From: Streptomyces sp. HM190
GTDB lineage: Bacteria > Actinomycetota > Actinomycetes > Streptomycetales > Streptomycetaceae
Length of the DNA stretch: 64,000 nucleotides
Direction of reading: 5' to 3'
Assembly (NCBI RefSeq): GCF_009857135.1
Contig: NZ_CP047318.1
Span: forward strand, 3,038,001 to 3,102,000
In this document: positions 25,373-32,597 of the stretch, piece after piece
Numbering within the stretch: position 1 is the stretch's first letter
Layout of the letters: each line of letters begins with the position of its first letter
The notes under the pieces: model-generated
What the model was told of the DNA's origin: nothing
Seen by the model: only the letters and a program-made list of their open reading frames with translations
The model's database searches: none
Translations under genes and position numbers: made by a program

Positions 25373-26716
25373 TCACCGGTAGCGCTCCCACCAGTCCGTG
25401 CGGACGCAGAGCTTGCCGCCGATCCAGTACTCCACCCAGTCGCCCAGTTCCAGCGGCGAGCAGTTCGGCGGCCGTACCGGGGTCGTCGGGACGGGCTCGG
25501 CCGGTGTCGGGGTCGGGGTCGGCGTCGGGGTCACCGGCGGCTTCGGTGCGCCGCGTCCGGAGAGGATCGAACGGTAGACCTCGGACGCCCTCGGGTTGGT
25601 GCCGCACTGCCACACACCGTGCGGGCAGTAGTCCGTCACCGTGTTGTAGTACGGCTTGTGCTGGTCCATCCAGGCGAGCATGCGCCGCATGTACTCCGGG
25701 TTGTCGCCGTTGCGGAAGAGTCCCCATTCCGCATATGAGATGGGCTTCTTGTGCTCCTTCGCGAAATCGACGTGCGCCTGAAGGCCGTACGGCTCCGTCA
25801 CCTGCTCGTCGAAGGCCATTCCGCGGGGCTGGTCGTAGGAGTCCATGCCGATGATGTCGACCGTGTCGTCCCCCGGATAGCACTGGGTCCAGGGAATGGC
25901 GTCCCGGCCGCGGTTCGGCGTCCAGTCGAACTTGAATCTCTGGCCCGGCACCGCGCGCATCGTGGTGACGATCCTGTTCCAGTACTTCTTCCAGCTCTCC
26001 GGGTCCGGCCCGCAGCGATGGGTGTACGTGATGCCGTTCATCTCCCAGCCGAGCACGATCACCGTGTCCGGCACCTTCAGTTGGACCAGCCGCTCCGCGA
26101 GCCTGCGGAAGTGGTGGTCGAACGCGCCGGAGGCGGCGCGGCGCAGCAGCTGGCGGACCTCCTCGTCGGGGACGCCCTCCTCGTTGCGCTCCATCATGGG
26201 GACGTTGAGGACGAACAGGCGGTCCTCCTGGGCCCGCCGCCACTCGGCCCAGGAGTCGAGGAAGCCGGGCAGGCCCTCGATGTTGGACCAGCGGTCACCC
26301 GGCAGGTACGTGTGCGCCACCCGCAGCTCCGAGCCGCCCAGCCAGCGGCTCAGCTCGGCGATCCGGGCGACACCGCGGGGGCCGTAGTGCAGATAGGCGC
26401 CGAACGCGGGTGGTTCCTCGGCGGACGACGGTGTCCGTGACGGCGTGGCCTGCCCGGGTGAGGTCGGGGACGGAGTGACGGACGGGGCGGGCGCCGGGGG
26501 CACGACCACGCCGGGGACCGGTGACGGTGTCACGGCGGCCGGTGTCACGGCGGCCGGCGCCACCGGCACCGGAGGGTCGGTCACCCGCACGACGGCGCCC
26601 ACGGCGTACACCGGGACCGACGCGAGGGCCATCGACGTCACCGCACCGGCCGCGATCAGCGCCAGCCACCTCTTGCGGGGCCGCCCGTGCCGGGCGCGCC
26701 CCTGATGTGGAGCCAT
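25373..26716 (-). CDS. Secreted or membrane-anchored glycoside hydrolase family 26
   Basis: 447 residues. An N-terminal transmembrane or signal segment (WLALIAAGAVTSMALASVPVYAVGAVV) is followed by a Pro/Thr/Ser-rich linker to about residue 130. A TIM-barrel then has GH26 features: IVLGWEMNGITYTH with the acid/base Glu, FKFDWTPNRG, DIIGMDSYDQPRG and the nucleophile Glu in ISYAEWGLFRNG. A short C-terminal module after a PTPTPTPTP linker contains ELGDWVEYWIGGKLCVRTDWWERY, resembling a carbohydrate-binding repeat. GH26 enzymes cleave beta-mannans and related glucans. Its position opposite the glycan operon suggests trimming or remodelling of that polymer. The ATG at 26716 is preceded by GAGGAG. 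Confidence 0.85.
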   Translation of the reverse strand: MAPHQGRARHGRPRKRWLALIAAGAVTSMALASVPVYAVGAVVRVTDPPVPVAPAAVTPAAVTPSPVPGVVVPPAPAPSVTPSPTSPGQATPSRTPSSAEEPPAFGAYLHYGPRGVARIAELSRWLGGSELRVAHTYLPGDRWSNIEGLPGFLDSWAEWRRAQEDRLFVLNVPMMERNEEGVPDEEVRQLLRRAASGAFDHHFRRLAERLVQLKVPDTVIVLGWEMNGITYTHRCGPDPESWKKYWNRIVTTMRAVPGQRFKFDWTPNRGRDAIPWTQCYPGDDTVDIIGMDSYDQPRGMAFDEQVTEPYGLQAHVDFAKEHKKPISYAEWGLFRNGDNPEYMRRMLAWMDQHKPYYNTVTDYCPHGVWQCGTNPRASEVYRSILSGRGAPKPPVTPTPTPTPTPAEPVPTTPVRPPNCSPLELGDWVEYWIGGKLCVRTDWWERYR

Positions 26717-26894
26717 GTGCGCTCCTCTCTTCGCTTTTCTCACTTCGCTGCTTTCCGCCGCCGATTTCCACCTATTGACAATCAGTCATACGAATGTGAA
26801 TTCCGCCAACCGGGGCTCGTGCCTTCGGGTGGGCGGATCGCCCGCACGGGTGACCCGATCCGAATGACATGTGCGAAGCCCCAAGGAGATGTCC

Positions 26895-28133
26895 GTGCCA
26901 CCGCTCGACACCCGTGTCCCGGCCGTTCTGCTGCGGACCGACCCCAATCCGTTTCACCACGGAACCCTCGGGGCCGTGCGTTCCCTCGGCCGGGCCGGTG
27001 TGGAGGTGCATCTGGTCGCCGACTGCGCGGGAAGTCCCGTGGGCGGCACGCGCTTCCTCGCCGGGATCCACGCCCCGCCACCGCCGGGCGCGGCCCTCGA
27101 CGAGTTCGCCGCCGTCCTGCGCCGCGTCGCCGAACGCCTGTCCCGTCCGGCCCTGTTGGTGCCGCTGGACGACGCGAGCGCCGTCGCCGCCGCACTACTC
27201 CGCGAGCAGCTGTCGTACGGCTATCTCCTGCCTGCCGCCCCCGCCGGCCTCGCCGAACAGGTCGCCGACAAGGCCGAACTGGCCGGTCTGTGCGCCCGCC
27301 TCGGCATCCCGCACCCGGCGACCGCACTGCCCGGCAGCGCCCCCGAGGCGGCCGCGGCCGCCCGCGAACTGGGTCTGCCGGTGGTGGCCAAGTGGTCCCG
27401 GCCGTGGCTGCTGCCCGCCGGGGAGGGGCTGCGCAGCACCGTGGTGGTGCGCACGGCCGGGGAGGCCGCCGCGCTGTACCGGCGTACGGCACGGGCGGGC
27501 AGCCGTCTGCTGCTCCAGGCGTTCCTGCCGCCGGGCCCGGACCGCGACTGGTTCTTCCACGGGTACGCCGACCGCGGCGGGGCGGTGCGGGGCGGCGGCC
27601 CGGGACGCAAGCTGCGCGCGTGGCCGCCCGGCGCCGGTCTGACCACCGTCGGCCGCTGGACGCCGAACCCGCAGGTCCGGGACCTCGCCGAGCGGCTGGT
27701 CGACGCGCTCGGCTACCGGGGCGTGTTCGACCTGGACTTCCGCCGTGACGGCGCGACCGGCGCGTACCACCTGCTCGACTTCAACCCGCGCCCCGGCGCC
27801 CAGTTCCGGCTGTTCGCCGACACGGCCGGTGTCGACGTGGTCCGCGCGCTGCACCTCGACCTCACCGGCCGGCCGGTCCCGCAGGGGGCGCCGGTGCCGG
27901 GGCGGACGTTCGTGGTGGAGAACTACGCCCCGCTGGCCGTCCTCCTCCCCCAACCCCGCGAGCTGGCCTGGCACGCCAGGGACGACCTGGGGCCGGGCGC
28001 GGCGCTCTGGCCGCTGTGGACCCGCCACAGCCTCGGTCGTCTGCTGGCGCCCCGCACGGCCCGCCCGCCCCTGCCCGTCCCCGCCCCGCACGACCCGACC
28101 CACGACGCGACCGAGAGAGCGAGCAGCCACTGA
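26895..28133 (+). CDS. ATP-grasp family ligase-like protein
   Basis: 412 residues with an ATP-grasp fold: a pre-ATP-grasp half (VPAVLLRTDPNPFHHGTLGAV, ALLVPLDDASAVAAALL), DKAELAGLCARLGIPHPAT, LGLPVVAKWSRPWLL, LLLQAFLPPGPDRDWFFHGY, and the metal-binding YRGVFDLDFRRDG followed by HLLDFNPRPGAQFRLF. Such enzymes join an acid to an amine or thiol with ATP. The GTG at 26895 is six bases after AAGGAG; the ATG at 26889 touches that site and is less likely. The stop overlaps the next ATG (TGATG), so it is coupled to the FAD gene. Substrate unknown. Confidence 0.82.
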   Translation: MPPLDTRVPAVLLRTDPNPFHHGTLGAVRSLGRAGVEVHLVADCAGSPVGGTRFLAGIHAPPPPGAALDEFAAVLRRVAERLSRPALLVPLDDASAVAAALLREQLSYGYLLPAAPAGLAEQVADKAELAGLCARLGIPHPATALPGSAPEAAAAARELGLPVVAKWSRPWLLPAGEGLRSTVVVRTAGEAAALYRRTARAGSRLLLQAFLPPGPDRDWFFHGYADRGGAVRGGGPGRKLRAWPPGAGLTTVGRWTPNPQVRDLAERLVDALGYRGVFDLDFRRDGATGAYHLLDFNPRPGAQFRLFADTAGVDVVRALHLDLTGRPVPQGAPVPGRTFVVENYAPLAVLLPQPRELAWHARDDLGPGAALWPLWTRHSLGRLLAPRTARPPLPVPAPHDPTHDATERASSH

Positions 28134-29392
28134 TGTACGACCTGCTGGTGGTGGGCGCCGGCCCGTACGGCCTGTCCATCGCGTCCCATGCCGCGGCAGC
28201 CGGGCTGAGCCTGCGTGTGCTCGGCCGCCCCATGGCGTCCTGGCGGGACCACATGCCGCCCGGCATGTTCCTGAAGTCCGAGCCCTGGGCCTCCAACCTG
28301 TCGGACCCCGAGGGCCGTTGGCGGCTGGACGTGTACTGCGCCGAGCAGGGCGTCGAGGGGGGCCACGGCCGCCCCGTGCCGGTCGGCGTCTTCGCCTCGT
28401 ACGGCCTGTGGTTCGCCCGCAACGCCGTACCGCCCGTGGACGAGCGGACGGTGACCCGCCTTCAGCGGCGCTGCGGCGGTTTCGAGGCGCTGCTGGACGA
28501 CGGCGAGACGGTCCGCGCCCGCACGGTGGCCCTGGCGATCGGTGTCGTCCCGTTCATCGACATCCCCTCCGCCTTCCGCGGGCTGGGCCCCGAGCGTGTC
28601 TCCCACAGCAGCCACCACCACGACCTGGGCCGTTTCCGCGGCCAGGACGTCACGGTGATCGGCGCCGGGCAGGCCGCCCTTGAGACGGCGGCGCTCCTGG
28701 CCGAGCAGGGCACCCGGGTCCGGGTGCTGGCGCGGGCCGCCGCGCTGCGCTGGAACGAGGTGCCGCCGCCCCTGGCGCGTGCCCGGCGCGACGCGCTGCG
28801 CGCCCCGCACAGCGGTCTCGGCTGCGGCTGGCGCAACTGGTTCTACGCGGAACGGCCCGGCTGGTACCGGCGGCTGCCCGAGGCACGGCGCATGCGGATC
28901 GCGAGCGAGGCGCTGGGCCCGGCGGGCGCCTGGTGGGTGCGCGACCGGGTCGAACCGGCCGTCGAGGTACGGCTCGGTCAGGAGGTCGCGGTCGCGTACG
29001 AGACGGGCGGTGCCGTACGGCTGGAGACGGTGGGCCGCGGCGGCGAGCTGACGTCGCTGGACACCGACCACGTGATCGCCGCCACGGGCTTCCGGGCGAC
29101 CTGCGCGCGGATCGGCCTGCTCGCGGACGACGTACGGGCCGCTCTGGCGCCCCTGCCCGACGGCTCCCCCGCGGTCGGACGGGACTTCGAGTCCTCCGTG
29201 CCCGGCCTGTTCTTCGCGGGCCTGACCACCGCGTCCGGTTTCGGCCCCGCGATGCGCTTCGTGCACGGCGCGACGTTCACGGCGGACACCCTCGTGCGGG
29301 GCGTCCGGCGGCGGCTGCGCTCGGGGGTGCCCGGCGGGCCGGCCCCGGTGCCGGGGGCGAGGACAGGCCTGGCCTCGACCGCCGGGCTGTGA
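28133..29392 (+). CDS. FAD-dependent oxidoreductase / N-monooxygenase-like
   Basis: 419 residues. The N-terminal FAD-binding dinucleotide fold is DLLVVGAGPYGLSIASHAAA; a second, NAD(P)-binding fold is VTVIGAGQAALETAALLAEQG near residue 180. HVIAATGFRA is the ATG motif of flavin monooxygenases, and GLFFAGLTTASGFGPAMRFVHG closes the FAD site. The layout resembles lysine/ornithine N-hydroxylase-like and related flavoproteins. It is translationally coupled to the ATP-grasp gene, so the pair may hydroxylate or oxidise an amine substrate and ligate it. The pathway product is unknown. It ends at a bidirectional hairpin. Confidence 0.82.
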   Translation: MYDLLVVGAGPYGLSIASHAAAAGLSLRVLGRPMASWRDHMPPGMFLKSEPWASNLSDPEGRWRLDVYCAEQGVEGGHGRPVPVGVFASYGLWFARNAVPPVDERTVTRLQRRCGGFEALLDDGETVRARTVALAIGVVPFIDIPSAFRGLGPERVSHSSHHHDLGRFRGQDVTVIGAGQAALETAALLAEQGTRVRVLARAAALRWNEVPPPLARARRDALRAPHSGLGCGWRNWFYAERPGWYRRLPEARRMRIASEALGPAGAWWVRDRVEPAVEVRLGQEVAVAYETGGAVRLETVGRGGELTSLDTDHVIAATGFRATCARIGLLADDVRAALAPLPDGSPAVGRDFESSVPGLFFAGLTTASGFGPAMRFVHGATFTADTLVRGVRRRLRSGVPGGPAPVPGARTGLASTAGL

Positions 29393-29399
29393 CGGGCAC

Positions 29400-29432
29400 G
29401 GGTGCCGGGCGCATGCGGCGCGTCCGGCACCC
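29400..29432. terminator. Bidirectional hairpin between FAD gene and long chaplin
   Basis: Thirteen-base arms (29400-29412 and 29420-29432) with one mismatch that is a G-U pair, loop of seven bases, lying between the stops of two convergent genes. Confidence 0.78.
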
Positions 29433-29441
29433 GGCCCCGGC

Positions 29442-30218
29442 TCAGCGATCCGAGGCCGCCCTGCCCCGGCGGTACAGGATGCCGCCGCCCAGGATCAGCC
29501 CCAGACTCGCGGCCGACATCCCGACCAGGGTCTCCGTGTCACTGCCGGTGTCCGCCAGGCTCGGAGGCCGGTGCGTCGGGGGCGTGTCGGTGGGGGGCTT
29601 GTCCACCGGCGGCTTGTCCACGGGGGGCTTGTCGGTCGGCGGCTTGTCGACCGGAGGCTTGTCCACGGGGGGCTTGTCGACCGGAGGCTTGTCCGTGGGC
29701 GGTTTGTCCACCGGAGGCTTGTCGACCGGAGGCTTGTCCGGTGGGGTGTCGCCGTAGCCGGGGCTGTCGCCGTAGCCGCCCGGCGTGTCACCGTAACCGC
29801 CGCCGTGCTCGCCCTCGTCGCCGTAGCCACCGTCGTCGCCGTAGCCACCCTCCTCCCCGTAGCCACCCTCGTCTCCGTGCCCGCCGGCGTCCTCGCGGTC
29901 GCCGTAGCCGCCGGCGTCCTCGTGTCCCTGATCGTCGCGGTGGGCAGGCGCGGAGGGTTCGGCGGCCTTCGTGGCGTCCTTGGTGGCGCAGCCGTTGCCC
30001 GTCGCCGGGTTGACGATGCCGACGACGTCGACGGAATTGCCGCAGGCGTTCACCGGGAGGGTCACCGGCGCCTGCGCCGTGTTGCCCGACACGACGCCGG
30101 ACGAGCTCGAAGTGGCCCCGTGCGCGCTCGAATCCGCGAGCACCGGAGTGGCGTAGAGGGTCAGAAGACCCGTCGTCGCGGCGGCCACGACCATTCCCTT
30201 GCTCAGGGTCTGTCGCAA
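29442..30218 (-). CDS. Wall-anchored chaplin-like protein with a single chaplin domain
   Basis: 258 residues. It starts at TTG (30218), preceded by AGGAAG, giving MRQTLSKGMVVAAATTGLLT as signal peptide. One chaplin domain follows: SGVVSGNTAQAPVTLPVN, the two cysteines (NACGN and NGC) and NPATGN. Then comes a Gly/Tyr/Asp/Glu-rich region (GGYGDEGG-type repeats, about residues 95-150), about a dozen PPVDK/PPTDK repeats, the sortase motif LADTG (LAXTG, the class E type), a hydrophobic helix and RRGR. Long chaplins of S. coelicolor (ChpA-C) carry two chaplin domains, so this single-domain form is unusual. Sortase would attach it covalently to the wall. Position beside the next chaplin is that of chpA. 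Confidence 0.88.
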   Translation of the reverse strand: MRQTLSKGMVVAAATTGLLTLYATPVLADSSAHGATSSSSGVVSGNTAQAPVTLPVNACGNSVDVVGIVNPATGNGCATKDATKAAEPSAPAHRDDQGHEDAGGYGDREDAGGHGDEGGYGEEGGYGDDGGYGDEGEHGGGYGDTPGGYGDSPGYGDTPPDKPPVDKPPVDKPPTDKPPVDKPPVDKPPVDKPPTDKPPVDKPPVDKPPTDTPPTHRPPSLADTGSDTETLVGMSAASLGLILGGGILYRRGRAASDR

Positions 30219-30329
30219 TCTCGTGTTCTTCCTGCTCGAAGAAGTGGGAAAAGCCGGCCCCGGAGCCGATGAAGGCATCCCGAGACCGGCTGTGGCACAG
30301 CCGAGCGGCTGGCCCGATGCGCTACGACG

Positions 30330-30563
30330 TCAGTCGTTGACGCAGACGTTCCCGAACGCGGGGTTCAGCAGCCCGATGACGCTGATGGTGTTCCCGCAGA
30401 CGTTGACCGGGATGTGGACCGGAACCTGGACCACGTTGCCCGACAGGACACCCGGCGAACCGATGGCGGCACCCTGGGCCTCGGAGTCGGCCATGGCCGG
30501 GCTCGCGGCACCCACGGCCATGATCGCGCCGGCGACGACAGCAGCGCTCTTCTTGAGCTTCAC
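30330..30563 (-). CDS. chpD: Short chaplin (ChpD-like)
   Basis: 77 residues. Signal peptide KKSAAVVAGAIMAVGAASPAMAD, then one chaplin domain with IGSPGVLSGNVVQVPVHIPVN, cysteines in NVCGN and NVC, NPAFGN and terminal VND. It assembles into the amyloid film of aerial hyphae. The GTG at 30563 has GAAGGGA at good spacing; the upstream ATG is less likely. It lies 111 bases before the long chaplin on the same strand, so the two may share a transcript. The D assignment is from position beside the long chaplin and the rodlins. Confidence 0.92.
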   Translation of the reverse strand: MKLKKSAAVVAGAIMAVGAASPAMADSEAQGAAIGSPGVLSGNVVQVPVHIPVNVCGNTISVIGLLNPAFGNVCVND

Positions 30564-30787
30564 GTCATTTCCCTTCTCTGCGGTCATGCCTCGTTTGACG
30601 GTCGAAACCGAGCGGACACAGCATGGACGGCCCGCATCATGACCTGCAGCCTGTGAAACGAGGAATAGACACCGGAAGAAACTGAGGAACGCGAGGCGTC
30701 GGGTAATTCACCCGAACGACTCACAGATGAGAACGAACGGCGTGTCGGCCGTCGCTCGAACGGCTCAGGAACCGTACGCACGCGAAG

Positions 30788-30830
30788 GGCTCGGGCCGCC
30801 CGCGCGTCTTTCGCACGGGCGGCCCGAGCC
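30788..30830 (-). terminator. Strong hairpin terminator of rdlA
   Basis: Perfect 15-bp inverted repeat (30788-30802 with 30816-30830), 13-base loop, 18 bases after the rdlA stop. It isolates rdlA from the chaplin downstream. Confidence 0.88.
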
Positions 30831-30848
30831 GCGTTCGGATTCCTTCGG

Positions 30849-31262
30849 TCAGCTCCGGTTGGCGCCGTTGCCGGAGAGCACCGGGATGTTCGACAGGATG
30901 TGCGAGAGCGGCTCGTCACCCTTGGCCTGCGTGGAGTTCTCCGCGCACTGCTGGTTCTGCGGGGCCGAGAGGACCGGAACGTCCTGGACGGCGGTGATCG
31001 GGATGGCACCGATGACCGAGCCGACGTTGGCCTTGACCGGCAGGCCGACACAGAGCTTGTTGAGGGAGCCCTGGACCAGCGAGGCCTGAGGGCTCATGTC
31101 GCCCTTCGTGGAGGCGTTCCCGTACGACTGCTCGGCACCGTTCCCGTTGGCGGTGCTGACGCCCTCGTCATTGCCGATGGCGAGCGCCTGGGGCGCGGCC
31201 GCCGCCGAGACACCGACGGCGGAAGCCGCGAGCACGGTCGCGACCATTGCCTTCTTGAGCAT
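30849..31262 (-). CDS. rdlA: Rodlin RdlA
   Basis: Secreted rodlin of 137 residues that organises chaplin fibrils into the paired-rod pattern on aerial hyphae and spores. Signal peptide [26 protein letters not shown], then the family blocks [61 protein letters not shown] and [20 protein letters not shown], ending LSGNGANRS. Two cysteines are conserved. It is transcribed divergently from the other two rodlins. A BldN-like promoter lies 46 bases upstream and a strong hairpin downstream. Confidence 0.95.
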   Translation of the reverse strand: MLKKAMVATVLAASAVGVSAAAAPQALAIGNDEGVSTANGNGAEQSYGNASTKGDMSPQASLVQGSLNKLCVGLPVKANVGSVIGAIPITAVQDVPVLSAPQNQQCAENSTQAKGDEPLSHILSNIPVLSGNGANRS

Positions 31263-31307
31263 TTATCCGGTCCTTTCATGGCAGCGCCACACAATCTTGC
31301 GTCCACC

Positions 31308-31335
31308 TCAACCCGAGTCGGATGCATTGGTTGCG
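31308..31335 (-). promoter_or_regulatory. BldN-type promoter of rdlA
   Basis: On the minus strand CGCAAC (31335-31330), 16 bases, then GGTTGA (31313-31308), close to the reported CGTAAC-N16-CGTTGA consensus with one mismatch in each box. Spacing matches exactly. Confidence 0.6.
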
Positions 31336-31511
31336 GGCGTTCACCCGGATGGCCCTCACCACCCCGGAAATCACGGGAAAAGACCCGCTCGTGGACTTGA
31401 TGACAATGTGATTCACGTGGTCCATCAGGGTGATTCGGAGGAACCAAGCCGGTCGCGGCCAGTTGTCCAGTGCGCTCCGGTGGACGGGGTTACTTCAGAA
31501 GGGACCAGCAA

Positions 31512-31925
31512 GTGATCAAGAAGGTTTTCGCCGCCGCGACGATCGCCGCTTCCGTCGTCGGAGCCTCGGCCGCCGCCGCACCCCAGGCGCTGGCGATCGG
31601 CAACGACGGCGGGGTCAGCACCGCCAACGGCAACGGCTCCGCGCAGATCTACGGCAACCAGGCCACCTACGGGAACATGAGCCCGCAGATGGCGCTCATC
31701 CAGGGCTCGCTCAACAAGCCCTGCATCGGTCTCCCGGCCAAGGCCAACGTCGGCTCGGTCATCGGTGCCATCCCGATCACGGCCGTGCAGGACGTGCCGA
31801 TCCTGTCCGCGCCGCAGAACCAGCAGTGCGTCGAGAACTCCACCCAGGCCAAGGGTGACGAGCCGCTCTCGCACATCCTGTCGAACATCCCGGTCCTGTC
31901 GGGCAACGGCGCCAACCGGAGCTGA
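31512..31925 (+). CDS. rdlB: Rodlin RdlB
   Basis: Secreted rodlin of 137 residues, of the class reported to form amyloid fibrils in S. coelicolor. Signal peptide [26 protein letters not shown], then [60 protein letters not shown] and [20 protein letters not shown], ending LSGNGANRS. The GTG at 31512 has GAAGGGA upstream. It is divergent from rdlA and tandem with a third rodlin. Its upstream region has only a weak BldN-like match (GGAACC and GTTGTC spaced 16). The RdlB name is by position. Confidence 0.94.
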   Translation: MIKKVFAAATIAASVVGASAAAAPQALAIGNDGGVSTANGNGSAQIYGNQATYGNMSPQMALIQGSLNKPCIGLPAKANVGSVIGAIPITAVQDVPILSAPQNQQCVENSTQAKGDEPLSHILSNIPVLSGNGANRS

Positions 31926-31966
31926 CGTGGCGCCCCGGTCGCCTCTGGGCCGAACGGGGCACACCC

Positions 31967-31995
31967 CGCAACCACGCCGTCCAGCGCGGTGTTGA
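31967..31995 (+). promoter_or_regulatory. BldN-type promoter of the third rodlin
   Basis: CGCAAC (31967-31972), 17 bases, TGTTGA (31990-31995): one mismatch per box to the reported BldN consensus, and the same CGCAAC -35 as at rdlA. It lies between rdlB and the third rodlin, so the latter need not depend on rdlB transcription. Confidence 0.58.
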
Positions 31996-32045
31996 TCCTC
32001 ACGCGGCTCCGCATCGGAGTCCGCTCCTCGAAAGGGCATACGAAC

Positions 32046-32456
32046 ATGAAGAAGCTGTGGGCGACCGCGGCCGTCGCCGCCTCCGTCGCCGGCCTCTCGG
32101 CCGCCGCCGCCGCTCCGGCGCTGGCGATCGGCAACGACGAGGGCGTCAACACCGCCAACGGCAACGGCTCGGTCCAGAAGTACGGCAACCAGAAGACGCA
32201 CGGGGACATGAGCCCTCAGCTGTCGCTGGTCCAGGGCACGCTGAACAAGCCCTGCATCGGCCTGCCGGCCAAGGTGAACGTCGGCTCGGTCGCCGGCCTC
32301 ATCCCGATCACCGCCGTGCAGGACGTGCCGATCCTGTCCGCGCCGCAGAACCAGCAGTGCGTCGAGAACTCCACCCAGGCCAAGGGTGACGAGCCGCTCT
32401 CGCACATCCTGGACAACATCCCGGTCCTGTCGGGCAACGGCGCCAACCGGAGCTGA
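32046..32456 (+). CDS. rdlC: Third rodlin (RdlC-type)
   Basis: 136-residue secreted rodlin. Signal peptide [26 protein letters not shown], then [80 protein letters not shown] and the common end LSGNGANRS. The 3' third of the gene is nearly base-for-base identical to rdlB over more than 100 bases, while the 5' part differs, which points to recent duplication or gene conversion. S. coelicolor is usually described with two rodlins, so three is noteworthy. It has its own promoter match and a terminator hairpin. Confidence 0.93.
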   Translation: MKKLWATAAVAASVAGLSAAAAAPALAIGNDEGVNTANGNGSVQKYGNQKTHGDMSPQLSLVQGTLNKPCIGLPAKVNVGSVAGLIPITAVQDVPILSAPQNQQCVENSTQAKGDEPLSHILDNIPVLSGNGANRS

Positions 32457-32488
32457 CACCGCGGCGCGGCTGACCGCGGAACCGCGCG

Positions 32489-32519
32489 AGCGGGTCGCCG
32501 AGTTTCTCGGCGGCCCGCT
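32489..32519 (+). terminator. Hairpin terminator of the rodlin pair
   Basis: Fourteen-base arms (32489-32502 and 32506-32519) with one G-U mismatch and a three-base TTT loop, 32 bases after the stop of the third rodlin. Confidence 0.8.
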
Positions 32520-32597
32520 TCTCCGTGTCCGGCCCTGCCCGGCCGGCGTCCGGTCGGTGGTCCGTCCCGTTTCCGGGGCCTGTGACGGCCCCTCGGC

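Noticed and set aside
13908..32456. Search for transposases, integrases or att sites that would mark the coat/glycan region as a mobile island
   Set aside because: None seen; codon usage is uniform and the tRNA at 6.57 kb has no adjacent repeat of its 3' end that I could find.
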